From Rhipicephalus microplus (lineage: Eukaryota; Arthropoda; Arachnida; Ixodida; Ixodidae): a DNA stretch of 64,000 nucleotides. The notes beneath the pieces were generated by a model that worked only from the letters and a program-made list of their open reading frames with translations, was not told the DNA's origin and did not search any database. Shown here piece by piece: positions 42,641-52,164 of this stretch. Each line of letters starts with the position of its first letter. Position 1 is the first letter of the stretch. The position numbers were made by a program, and so were the translations under genes. The stretch lies in assembly GCF_043290135.1 (NCBI RefSeq), contig NC_134710.1, positions 3,378,821-3,442,820 on the forward strand. The letters run 5' to 3'.

Positions 42641-43590
42641 CTTGTACCCACCTCTCATTTATGTTCGTCATACAGCTACGTCCCGCAATAACGATTGCTA
42701 GCTAAACAACCATGAGCGTACCATGAGCGTGTGATGTAAAAAGCATGCGGTAGATGTCATGAATGCCATTATTTTCGTGTTACCGTCTGTCCTTCATGTT
42801 CGTTTTACAGTGAAGAGACACGCTACTGTTGTTGTTGTACGTCCAGATACCAAACAGCGGCGCCATGAAAGTCGCCCGAGCTTGTCAAAACTCTGGATCT
42901 TTCCGAGCTCTGGCGACATCCCCTTTTTAATGAGCCAAGGGGTGTGAAAAGTCGAATCCACGGCTTAGTGCACTGCTTTTCATTGGTCACGATGAAACGC
43001 GGCATCGCCTTAAGGGCGGTCGACAAAGTTGGGTGGTGTTTTCCAACCAGAGGCCTCTTATTTCATTTGCTTGCCGTTCCACAGGGTGCGTAGGGGCACC
43101 CATGCAATACATGTGTCAGAAGCTGTTGCTGGTGTCGTTTTTTAAAGGCACGAGCTGTTTAAATTCAATTTGAAACTTTTAATGCCTGCACTAAGTATGC
43201 TTTAGAATAATCAGTATTGTCCTCCGAGATTCGCTCCGGCCGAGTGCCTCACAACATCGCGACCGCTCCTAAACCTGAGGCCACGTCCTGCACATTCTAG
43301 CGCGATGCTCGGCTGGTGCGCGCCTTTTTTGTCGTCATCGCCCGCTGGCACTCGAGCGCGTACGGCCGGCTAATTGCTATTTCGAACGTGGCAATACTAC
43401 AAACAAGAATTTACATGAGTTCCGAGTGGTTAATAGTGGCATCAATGAAGTCTCTTAGTGGCTACTGCCCGGTAGGGAATTCTACGGTTTTTTTTTTTGT
43501 ACGTGGAAAAAATTACTTTTTGCTGCTGTCTGGACTCAGGGTCGCTGCGTAGCTGTCTTATCCCTGGAAGATCCTGTCGTATATCGTGTC
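42641..43590. other. probable 5' LTR region of Gypsy element 2, otherwise featureless
   Basis: No coding feature. The right part, up to the AATAAATTAT at 43597 and the primer site at 43685, should be LTR, but I cannot pair it with a 3' LTR. Confidence 0.35.
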
Positions 43591-43684
43591 TAGTTAAATA
43601 AATTATATGTTTTTTTTACGTGAAGCCCTTGTCGTCCTTGTTCTACGTATACGCACGGGACGCAGCAAGCCCGATGTCCACCGT

Positions 43685-43699
43685 TGGCGCCCAACGTGG
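43685..43699 (+). promoter_or_regulatory. primer binding site matching tRNA-Lys 3' end
   Basis: TGGCGCCCAACGTGG is complementary to the 3' end of arthropod tRNA-Lys(CUU)-type acceptor (CCACGTTGGGCGCCA). It is the primer site of Gypsy element 2 and defines the 5' LTR end just upstream. Confidence 0.8.
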
Positions 43700-43802
43700 T
43701 TTTCGCTCCCACCCGTAAGACTTTGGTTTTGGTTGACAAGCTTTCGTCTGCAGGGACTTTTTTGTGCGTGTGTTTTTATTGCGTGGTATTTGTTTTCTCC
43801 CC

Positions 43803-44090
43803 ATGGCAGAGGCAGACAAAAAGCAGCTCCGTTGCGGGAGGATCTTGCCAACCGGCGACAAGGAGGATTCATCTCTCCACTCGGCGGAACAGCTGCTGGC
43901 AGAGCAGCTGGACACATTTCAGCGTGTCGATGAGTTGTGCAACACGGTCATAGACCGGGTACGCAGTCTGGTCGTGGAGCCACAGAGGGTAAATGAGCCA
44001 CAGCTCCGACTGCACGTCGAGCTGCCCACGTATATGGGCTACGAAGACCCCAAATCAGTATCTGACTTCCTAGACGAAGTATACACCTAA
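43803..44090 (+). pseudogene. gag N-terminal part of Gypsy element 2
   Basis: Starts MAEADKKQLRCGRILPTGDK about 100 bases after the primer site, a normal leader length. An acidic, leucine-rich segment (AEQLLAEQLDTFQRVDEL) and LPTYMGYEDPKSVSDFLDEV (capsid start block) follow. It stops at 44088. Capsid-like sequence continues with stops and shifts to about 44900 (for example ASEAYAIGRILQLALRYATG near 44107). Confidence 0.7.
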
Positions 44091-44919
44091 ACCAGAGCTA
44101 CTGGTGCCTCGGAAGCGTACGCGATTGGTCGAATCCTGCAGTTGGCTTTACGGTATGCCACAGGACGATAGTCAAGGCTACGATTGCTTTTCATCACATG
44201 GGCAGATTTTTAAAAGTGCTTTCGAGAGAAATTTTCGCCCCCTGGGTACGAGCAGCGAGTCCAGCGTGAGCTCAAATTGAAAACCCAGCATCCGGACGAT
44301 AGTTTGCTCTAGTACGTCTGGACGATGCAATAATTGCATCGCCGAGCTGCACCGACTGCCTCGGCAAGGGACCTAGTCACTCGGGTCATTCGATAGAGTC
44401 ATCCCAGATTCAGGCCATTTCTTTACGGGCGCACATTCGAAACCCTTGCGCATCTCACACGGGAGGCCCACGGTGTACAAAGTGCCCTGTTAGCTGAGAG
44501 CACTTGCGTGCCACCGCTATCGCCTCTGTCTGCTCAAGTGGAGCCGTCACTGGCTTGGCATGCCCTCGTTTCCAGTTCCTCATGCGACTTGAAGAGCCCA
44601 GGCGCAGTCACGGCTGTCTCCTCCCGCACCCTGGATTCCTTCGCGTATGAGCAAGGGTGGCACGGGGTCCCATTCAATACCGCATCTGGGGTAGCTGTTC
44701 CTGGGAAGAAGTGCTCACGGAGCAGCCTCATAGTGCAGAGCTTTCGCTCCTTACTCGAGCCAAAGACCAGACCCCCAGTACCGATACGCCCGGTTCACAA
44801 GTCTTGCACAAGCCGACTGCGACAGGCGCTCCTGTAGTGGGTTCTCCGGGAGCCACTCCACCAACAGGCATGATTTCAGTGATAGGCTCACTGGCCAACG
44901 CAGACACGAAGAAGTCGTA

Positions 44920-44967
44920 TGCTACCAGTGCGGTCAAACTGGTCCCCTGAGGCGGCACTGCTTGGCG
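44920..44967 (+). pseudogene. gag zinc knuckle of Gypsy element 2 (His lost)
   Basis: CYQCGQTGPLRRHC fits C-x2-C-x4-H-x4-C except that the expected H position after CGQTG is P; the neighbouring H one residue before the last C does not have correct spacing. A nucleic acid-binding knuckle would be disabled. Confidence 0.6.
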
Positions 44968-45155
44968 CGCCGTATATAAAGCGCTATTACAGGTCATTCG
45001 GGAAACTGCTACGGCCGGCGACACTAAAAACTGGCAGTGTGTCACAGATTACAACCATCAATGCCAGGATTGTGGAACGCTGCCCAGTACGTGCAGACGA
45101 GAAACAATAAGCTGGTGAGTAAGTCATCGTTCCCACTGTTTGCCGCAGAGCACAG

Positions 45156-45719
45156 GTGCTGTCGCCAGAAACCACTATGAACATAAAAGCATTGGGAATT
45201 ATCGTACGAGCCCTTCTTGATACTGACTCGGGAATCTCTTTAATCGGTGACGCGTTGCTGCAACAGTGCAAAGCTAAACAGCTGAAACTTCGTAACGCAA
45301 ATGTTTATTTGAGAATGGCATCAAACCACGTATCAAACGCTGAAGCTTGTGTTCGATTGCGGATAAGCTTTAATGGGAAAACGAAGCGCCAGCGATTTGT
45401 TTGTTTGCCTGGTCTATCATTGCCAGTGCTTCTCGACCGAGATTTTCTTGCAGACGAGTGGTTCACGCTCGGCTTTGCGGCAAGAGTCTGCCACCTTCAC
45501 GGACAGTTCGAGACAACGCCTTTGGAGACTAGAGACCCCATGCCGATACCAGGAAGCACGGAAGAGGTGGGAGTCATGCAAACCACGCTGCCGTCAGCCG
45601 TCGTGCAGTCCCTCAGGATGTTCACGGGCACAGAACACCAGCGGAAGCAACTGGATGGCGTGCTAACACTGTTCTCGGGAATGTTCACAGAACGTCCCGG
45701 GAGGACCAACGTCCTATAG
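45156..45719 (+). pseudogene. protease and pol N terminus of Gypsy element 2
   Basis: A 187-codon open frame begins with ALGIIVRALLDTDSGISLIG: retropepsin flap-side block with DTDSGIS in place of D-T/S-G-A/S, so one extra or substituted residue. KRQRFVCLPGLSLPVLLDRD (second protease block, LLDRDFL) follows and a connecting region. It stops at 45717, where RT continues in another frame. Confidence 0.75.
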
Positions 45720-46338
45720 TTCATGGCATCAACACTGGTGACGCCCAGCCTTGGCGTTGTAACCCGAGACCGCTGAGCCAGCACAAGCAAGCCCTTCTCG
45801 ATAAAACTCTGGACGAGGTGCTCGACCCCGGAGTTGTGCGACCCTCGGAAAGTCCATGGGCCTTCCCAGTGGTACTGGCACCAAAGAAAGACGGTACGAC
45901 ACGCCTTTTTGTGGATTACTGCAAGATCAACGCGGTCACGGTGAGAGATTCTTATCATGCCAGCAATATTGTGCATAACCTACGCGCTTGGTCATACAGG
46001 CTTGTTTAAGTTTGTGCGTATGTCTCTTGGTTTTTCCAACAATCCGAGTTCCTATCCAGGCATGCTGGATATGGCGTTGGGTGATGCAAAGTTTAGTTAA
46101 GCACTTTGGTATCTTGGTGATGTGACGGTGCTTTCGCGCACGTTTGAAGAGCATCTCGAACACTTGCATACGGTGCTACAGCGCATGTCAGCAGCTGGTC
46201 TAACAGTTCATCCGGGAAAATTGCAGCTCGCGACTACAAATGTAAACTTGCTTAGTTTTGTCGTTGACAATGGTGTAGTAAAACCCAATCCAGATAATCT
46301 CTGCGCAATTGCAGATTTTCCGCTGCCCCGAAAGTCCG
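45720..46338 (+). pseudogene. RT of Gypsy element 2, first part
   Basis: Frames give LDEVLDPGVVRPSESPWAFP, VVLAPKKDGTTRLFVDYCKI (fingers, KDGTTR), then a deletion of motif A, a LFKFVRMSLGFSNNPSSYPG block, and LWYLGDVTVLSRTFEEHLEH. The catalytic YLDD reads YLGD, so the first catalytic Asp is changed. VVKPNPDNLCAIADFPLPRK precedes the insertion at 46339. Its connection domain resumes at 48327. Confidence 0.85.
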
Positions 46339-46532
46339 TTTGCCCCAAGAGCGAAGCAGCAGCCGCCGCGCAAGACCAAAACAGGTTCCCACAGTTTCGC
46401 TCGCGGCAGAGCGTCCAGTGACGTGGCTGACACGTGATGCCAGAGGTGGAGTCAGCGCGCGTGCTGCGGGAAACTCACTCCAACTCAGTAGCAGACGACA
46501 TCGGCGACATCGGTTTACTCTCCGGCTCAGAA

Positions 46533-46760
46533 ATGTCTCGTGCTGCCTTTAACGAGTTGCTCATTGCAGAAATAGTGAAACGTCGTCTATTTTGGGACTT
46601 CAAGATGAAGTAGTTCCGCAATGAGCATCAGAAGATCATATTTTGGGAAGAAATTGCCAAGATCTTTAAAGAAGTCGATGAAACAACACCTATATCTTTC
46701 ACTAAAACTTGGGCTGGCTTGTCCGCGTACCCTGTGGCGCTTTTCGCGCGAGCACAGCGC
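46533..46760 (+). pseudogene. MADF-domain fragment
   Basis: From the ATG at 46533: ELLIAEIVKRRLFWDFKMK, a TAG stop, then FRNEHQKIIFWEEIAKIFKE. This fits the MADF DNA-binding fold (LIxxVxxRxxLWD...Y/F-R-N...WxxIA), with the stop replacing the residue usually aromatic in the YRN block. MADF domains occur in insect transcription factors and as the partner protein of PIF/Harbinger transposons. After about codon 55 the similarity ends, perhaps at a lost splice donor. Given the context (inside a transposon insertion), I favour a transposon origin. Confidence 0.6.
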
Positions 46761-46967
46761 TCAAGCTTGCAGGCTGTCCACAGGTCCTGCAGTACTGGCT
46801 AGTGTCTCTCCGTGAAACTCAGTGCCGGAATGCTCGGCTGGCGGAGCAAATATATGTTCGGTAGCAAGCACACCATACACTGCGCACATAACTAAGCACA
46901 GCTGTGGATTTCAGGCACCAGTGCAGTAACACATGCCTAGAGGAATGAACCCAAAACGCACTGTCTG

Positions 46968-47192
46968 ATTGATTGATGTGTGGGGTTTAACGTCCCAAAA
47001 CCACCAAAGAGAGACGCCGTAGTGGAGGGCACCGGAAATTTCAACCACCTAGTGTTCTTTAACGTGCACCCAAATCTGAGCACACGGGCCTCAGTATTTT
47101 CACCTCCATCGAAAATGCAGCCGCCGCAGCCGGTCCCGTGACCTGCGGTTCAGCAGCCGAGTACCGTAGCCACTAAACTACCGCGCCGGGGC
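46968..47192 (-). mobile_element. tRNA-derived SINE copy 6 (diverged)
   Basis: Inverted copy from TGATTGATTGATGTGTGGGG to the head CCGCGCCGGGGC; missing some 15 bases compared with copy 5 and with box B degenerate. Weak flanks GCACTG (46959, 47196) may be the target duplication. Confidence 0.85.
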
Positions 47193-47199
47193 ATGCACT

Positions 47200-47760
47200 G
47201 CTGGAGGCTAACAATTGAATGTCACTGTGTTCCGGCAGCAAAGGCGTGTTGTGTGAAATGACATGATACTTCGGCTTTCCTGATCACCACCACAGCATTT
47301 ATGGACGAAACTCTGCCTAGGTTGGATTGCTAAATCATTGAAAAACCTAGGAGGCTCACTATTTAGAACGGCCTAGAGGCATGCCTAGAGTAACACATGC
47401 CACAGAGCGACCACAAACACGGCCGAAGCTTCCAACTGAGACTTTTTTATATAAACTTTTACTGTGTCTCGAGCGAACAGGTACAAACATATAGGTATTC
47501 ATTTTGCGAGGTGTATATACTAGGCTGACGAAAACTGCGTTCCACGTTCCAAAGTTTAATCGCTGATATCAAGAGCAATGAATCAGAGAAACACGGTAAG
47601 TGTTGCGCAAAGCACGCTCGCAGTTCTTAAGCCTTGGTCTAGCTGGAACAGCTGTCTACAAAACCATACCAGCAAGCTATTTATTTTGCTTCTCCATGGC
47701 CAGTTATATGAGTGCGCAACAACAACCATACGTTAAAGAGCCGTAACAAAATTTTTAAAA
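47200..47760. other. no recognisable feature
   Basis: Part of the 2-kb insertion in Gypsy element 2 with no recognised gene. Confidence 0.35.
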
Positions 47761-47764
47761 ATCG

Positions 47765-47880
47765 GAGCATATTCACGGAGTGAATGATGATGAGTGGGGT
47801 GAAGCTTCGAAGGGTTTTATCAATAAATCGCGAATAATCATCCACTGGCCTCGTCCATCCGTCCATCTAGTGAACACTCC
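47765..47880 (+). repeat. GAGTGAATGATGATGAGTGGG repeat, copy c
   Basis: CGGAGTGAATGATGATGAGT (47776), then GAAGCTTCGAAGGGTTTTAT and a CGTCCATCCGTCCATC tract, in the same order as at 13010-13200. Confidence 0.7.
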
Positions 47881-48326
47881 AAGTACCATCATCTCAAATA
47901 TTTTTATCATATATTCATCATATACAAGTACCGCCGTCCAGGGGACATTCTAAGAACTAAAACAAGATGTGTCTACTACATACAGCAGACGCATGACCCA
48001 CGCATTAAGGAGCTTCACCCCTAAAACCACTGAAAACGCTGTTTCTTTGTGATAAACTTCACGATACACATAGTTCAATCAGTGTACAGACACGTCAGAG
48101 TCGAGCGGTGTTGATGATGAATCTCGCAGCGCAAGGGTGCCAAAGGAACGATACTTCGAGCAAAGCGTGGCTTTTGGATACCACTGACAAGCGCAGTTAA
48201 CTGGTGCCTTCCGCGGGCAACACTGCCTGCCAGAGCAGCGCATGTAAAAAAAAACGAGCGCGCGTCCAGCTGCCGCTCATCCCCACGACCGCCGCCACTC
48301 AGTCACTCGCATGTGAAATAAGCGTA

Positions 48327-48906
48327 AGAGTCTGTAAAAGTTTTTGGGAATGATAGCTTTTTATTATCGTGATTTCGTTGCACAGTGTGCTGACATCGCT
48401 CGACCGCTAACACAGCTGCTGAAGAAAGGCGTTAAACGGCTCTGGAGCAGTGAGCAACAAGCAGCTTTCGACACTTTTTTCAGAGCAATTAACAGCAATG
48501 ACTCCTTTCAGCTGCCATATCTTAACAAACCGTTTCGTTTCAGACCGATGCTAGTGATTATCGCCTTTGCGCAGCACTTTTAAAGGAGTGCGCCGGCACT
48601 CTGAGGCCCTTTGCTTTCACAAGCCACACTATGGCCGTTACAGAATGCAACTGCTCGGTAGCCGAGAAAGAATGTCTGGCCATCATTTTTGCGTTAAAGA
48701 AGTTTGACATGTGTTTGGCTGAGACTCGCTTTGTTATTCAGACTGATCATCGAGCCCTGTCTTGGCTTAAATGGCTACGTAACCCCTCGGGACGATTGGT
48801 CCAGTGTGCGCTTACGTTGCAACGCTGTGATTATGTAATTGAGTGCTATAGAAGGGTAGCACTAACACAGCTGCTGACACACTTTCCCGTGCGCCGTTGT
48901 CTGTGA
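48327..48906 (+). pseudogene. RT connection and RNase H of Gypsy element 2
   Basis: Frame 48344-48583 reads LGMIAFYYRDFVAQCADIAR, PLTQLLKKGVKRLWSSEQQ and AAFDTFFRAINSN. RNase H follows with FRTDASDYGL-like first block (in a shifted frame near 48545), SVAEKECLAIIFALKKFDMC (catalytic E in EKE) and FVIQTDHRALSWLKWLRN (catalytic D). Frame 48631-48906 is open. It is more complete than RNase H of Gypsy element 1. Confidence 0.85.
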
Positions 48907-49292
48907 AACCCTAGGTAGAGCCGAAAACAGTGTGCGCGGTCAAAACGCCACCTCAAACCATGCGTTTCCATTGGGGTACTTTGGTGACTAAACAAGAGCT
49001 TCTTGCAGCGCAGCAGAGTGATGGTTTCTGTCGTAAAGTGTGAAGAAAGCTTGCAGCTCGTGATCCACCTGACACAGGAAGCGACAAGAAGACCGACTGC
49101 TACCTGCTTGGAGAAGGAGGCCTTTTGTACCGGTATTTTATTCAGGTTGACGATAGTAATGCAGAATCGCCATTCCGAGTTATTATTCCTCACAAACTTC
49201 ACAAATTCTTTATAGCGTACTACCGTTACCATGCTTTATCTGGTGACTCTTTAGGGCAGAAATCTTATGAGAAGCTGTGTCGTATAGTAACT

Positions 49293-49643
49293 TGGATTGG
49301 ATAAACTTTTATTTGGTCCTCCAAAACACAGATCACTGTGCTGCGGGCAGCTCCCACGTGGGGACTGAGATGCCAAGCTCCTCAGCCGCCTCGCGGGCTT
49401 GGTGGACAGCCCAGAGCTGATCTGCCAAGGACGAGCTGCGGATTGCAGCCTCCCATCTGGCAGAGGTGATGTGCGATAAATGAGCGAATTTGGTGCACTG
49501 CCAGAGCATGTGTTCTAATGAAGCTATTTCCCCACAATGTGGACAAAGATTACTTGGGTATAGGTCAGGGTACATGATGTGTAACATTTTCAAAGTAGGG
49601 TACATCCGCGTTTGCAAAAGCCTTAATGTAAGTGCTTGGGGCC
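49293..49643 (-). mobile_element. 5'-truncated RNase H LINE, near-identical to 54959-55880
   Basis: The minus strand matches the last roughly 340 bases of the copy at 54959-55880 with only about two mismatches seen in the aligned 280 bases I compared, including the C-terminal coding region, stop and the TCCAATCCAA tail. It carries MLHIMYPDLYPSNLCPHCGE and HMLWQCTKFAHL. It interrupts the integrase of Gypsy element 2. The high identity says it inserted recently. Confidence 0.9.
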
Positions 49644-49950
49644 GGATGTGTTACGCTACGCGCGTTCTTGTTCAGTTTGTCAAAGGGCAAAACCACGAGG
49701 TGGTTTACCGCTTGGTTCAATGCAATCAGTTGACATCACGTCCCTTTGGCAAATAATAGCATGTTACGTAATGGGTTCATTCCCCATGAGTCAGTGGCGA
49801 AACCAGTACCTGGTTGTTCTGACTGACCATTTCACGAAATGGGTCAAATTATTTCCTTTAGCTGACTTCGCAGAAAGTATGGGACTGCCTTCTCGAAACC
49901 TTCCCCAGGCTTGGATTCCCTGCCTAGCTCATCACGGACAACGCAACGTA
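49643..49950 (+). pseudogene. integrase of Gypsy element 2, N-terminal part
   Basis: Frame from 49636: VLRYARSCSVCQRAKPRGGL (the HHCC zinc block end, CSVCQR), then NQYLVVLTDHFTKWVKLFPL (first catalytic D in the LTDHFTKW core). It continues out of frame to ITDNATY-like DNA (about 49930), where the 1,082-bp insertion starts. Confidence 0.85.
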
Positions 49951-51032
49951 CAGTACTCACGGATTGAAATAGGACACTCGGAACGTGTGGCCACCGGCAC
50001 AGATAGCGCAGCTCGTGAGTTCTCGTGGAACCATGGAGTTCCATTGTGGTGCACAGCGAAGGCGAGAACATCTGCAGAGCAGTATCGCTGCTTCCGGTCG
50101 CCAGCGAGTCGGCCTGTAGTTACCCAGGCGCGCACTACCAGCGTGGCGCTGCTATGCTAGCGCGCTTTTGCATGCCGACAGAAATGGCTCGCGTTCTGCG
50201 CCTTTTCTGTGATGCGGTACGCATTCTATGAAAGTAAGAAACACAATTCGGCTAAGAGATTCCGCCTTACAGGCATTTGCAAACACGATAAACATAAACA
50301 CCTGCACAAAAGCATAGAAGTTGATTACGTGGTTTCTCTCAGACACACACAAAAAAAAAAACTGTCACAGGCCTGTCTTCGTGTAACAATAAAACAATCT
50401 CTTAAAAGTTTGTTGTTTCGTCCCGAGCAGACAGTGCAGCCGCCATACTGCATGGAAAACTTTCATAAATGGCTACCGGCCACGGATAACCATGCCAGCT
50501 TCTGCCATTCATCGCTGGTAGCCCACAGGTTGTCGCAAGGATACTATCTCTAATACACTGTTTCAATGTCGCAAGCCCTGTGGCTGCTTTTTCTCTTTTC
50601 ATCGCGACAGAAAGCTCGAAATAAACTCACTGTATACTTTTCTACAGATGTTCTTATCATGTCTGCGAACGCACGGAAGGTGCGATCTCTTAGCCGAGTC
50701 ATGTTTTTTTTTTTTTTACTTGCGGAGCCTAGGTGCAGCATCACCGCAAGGCGCAGAACGAGAGCGTCGTTTACTCGCGCCACAGTGTGAGTAGTGTGCA
50801 CCGGCGATCTATTTCTGTCATGCTAACCTAACAGTGTCAGGCTGGCAGTGTGCCTTTTGTGAACCAAATGCCAACTCTTACGCGACCGAAAGGAGTAGTC
50901 CCGCCTTGAAGGTGTTCTCCCCCTCACTCTATGCCACAATGCAACTCCATGGTTCCACGAGCACTCCCGATCTGCGCTATCTCTGCCCACGGCCACGCGT
51001 TCCGAGTGTCCTATTTCAATCTGTGAGTACTG
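49951..51032. mobile_element. 1,082-bp non-autonomous inverted-repeat DNA element with TA duplication
   Basis: CAGTACTCACGGATTGAAAT starts the left end and ATTTCAATCTGTGAGTACTG closes the right. Terminal inverted repeats run at least 200 bases and with gaps continue to about 50390 on the left and 50590 on the right, so nearly the whole element is a diverged palindrome. TA flanks it at 49949-49950 and 51033-51034, the target duplication of Tc1/mariner-like transposases. Removing it leaves the integrase DNATY block running into its next codons. It codes for no transposase. Confidence 0.85.
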
Positions 51033-51430
51033 TACTTCACCAGCAAGGTGTCCACGGATTCCTGTGACGCCCTGGGAATTCGTCACAAGTGCACATCTGT
51101 TTATCACCCGCTAGCCAACATCACAGAAAGGGTAAACTGAAACCTTAAATCTATGCTTGTCATCCATACTGAGCGGCACGAGGACTGGGATCTGAAACTG
51201 GCAAAGATAGCGTTTACAACTCGAACGGCAGAGAATCGGTCAACGGGTTTCACTCCTGCGCTACTTAACCTGGGCGAAAAATTGCGTTTTTGGCAGGACA
51301 ATGCTCTGAAACGTGCATTCACTACTGGGATATATTATGCAAATTTTGAAGATGACCTGAGGCCCCGGCTGACCGACACGGTACAACAAGCCAGACAGCA
51401 CCTGGATGCACTCCGGATATAACCGGCTGG
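51033..51430 (+). pseudogene. integrase of Gypsy element 2, C-terminal core
   Basis: YHPLANITERVN (glutamate block of the DDE core, about 51098-51135), a TGA in the following basic stretch, then the frame 51153-51422: LVIHTERHEDWDLKLAKIAF, TTRTAENRSTGFTPALLNLG (post-core block) and VQQARQHLDALRI. Ends at a stop just before the 12-bp target duplication of the palindromic insertion. Confidence 0.85.
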
Positions 51431-51432
51431 AC

Positions 51433-51629
51433 AATATGATAAGCTTGAACTGGTATAGCGCATTATGGGGAAGAAGAAACGGCTGAGCAGACCGACACAA
51501 GAGGACAGAGCGCTCTGTCCTCTTGTGTCGGTCTGCTCAGCCGTTTCTTCTTCCCCATAATGCGCTATACCAGTTCAAGTACGACGAACCAACTCGCTCA
51601 ATCTTCAACACTCGTGGAATATGATAAGC
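51433..51629. mobile_element. palindromic Penelope-like insertion with 12-bp target duplication
   Basis: AATATGATAAGC is at 51433-51444 and again at 51618-51629, and the Gypsy frame continues across it (KRRKNINFELGDL after). Between lies a 173-bp insert: a perfect inverted repeat with 68-base arms and no spacer (51444-51579) and a tail TACGACGAACCAACTCGCTC (51580 onward) shared with 31350. The tail resembles that of the Penelope-like element at 33430. Class inferred. Confidence 0.75.
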
Positions 51630-52110
51630 GTCGGAAAAATATTAATTTTGAGCTTGGTGATTTGCCGTTAAAACGCCCACACCCCCTCAGTGACACTTCG
51701 AAAGGTTTTCTGTTTCCCTATTGAACAAGTGGGACGGGTTTATAGAATAAAGTAAAAATCCAAGCTTTCGTACATGTTGACAGATTTCATGACTAAGCTG
51801 CAGATCCAGACATTCCTCACGAGAGCTTGCCCACCCAGTCACCAAGACCAGCGAGCAAGTGGCACAATCTGCGTTCGCGGTAACGTAGCAAAAAGGGGCT
51901 TGGGAAAATGGCGCATTTCTTTCCTTGGTGTTTTTTTTCTTCCCGACTATACACGGCTGTAATGCTCAGCCTTGTTATTTGGTGCAAGAAACAATTACTT
52001 TCCTTGGTGGCGAGCAGGAAATATTGTTTGTTGTTGTTTTTCTCGCCCCGCTTTAGGGTCCCTGCAGCCGGACTGTGCGAGCCGACCTGTGGTCCCCAGC
52101 CCACCTTCTT

Positions 52111-52123
52111 GAGGGGGGGGGGA
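52111..52123 (+). promoter_or_regulatory. polypurine tract of Gypsy element 2
   Basis: GAGGGGGGGGGGA directly precedes TGTGTGGGAACCGAG, a plausible 3' LTR start. It would prime plus-strand DNA synthesis. I could not match the following sequence with DNA upstream of the primer site at 43685, so the LTR pair is unconfirmed. Confidence 0.55.
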
Positions 52124-52164
52124 TGTGTGGGAACCGAGAGCGCCTCGTGCTGCGCAGTAGCGGT

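Larger units (their letters stand above)
46339..48326. mobile_element. 2-kb insertion in Gypsy RT, carrying a MADF exon and a SINE
   Basis: RT-connection homology is interrupted exactly here: PLPRKS before, LGMIAFYYRDF after. AGTCCGT (46339 region) and AGTCTGT (about 48330) may be a short target duplication with one mismatch. The insert holds a MADF-domain fragment (46533-46760), SINE 6 and the GAGTGAATGATGATGAGTGGG repeat. It may be a PIF/Harbinger-type transposon remnant, whose second protein is often MADF/Myb-like, but no transposase is present. Confidence 0.55.
43590..52123 (+). mobile_element. Ty3/Gypsy LTR retrotransposon 2, plus strand, with four insertions
   Basis: Order: R-U5 part of the 5' LTR (to about 43683), tRNA-Lys primer site (43685-43699), gag (43803-44090 onward), Cys-His knuckle (44920), protease (45156-45300), RT (45720-46338 and 48327-48580), RNase H (48580-48906), integrase (49150-49290, 49643-49950, 51033-51430, 51618-51720), polypurine tract (52111-52123). 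Insertions: 46339-48326, 49293-49643, 49951-51032 and 51445-51617. gag and pol are frameshifted and stopped. The pol frame recovers across each insertion, which is why the insertions can be placed precisely. Confidence 0.85.
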
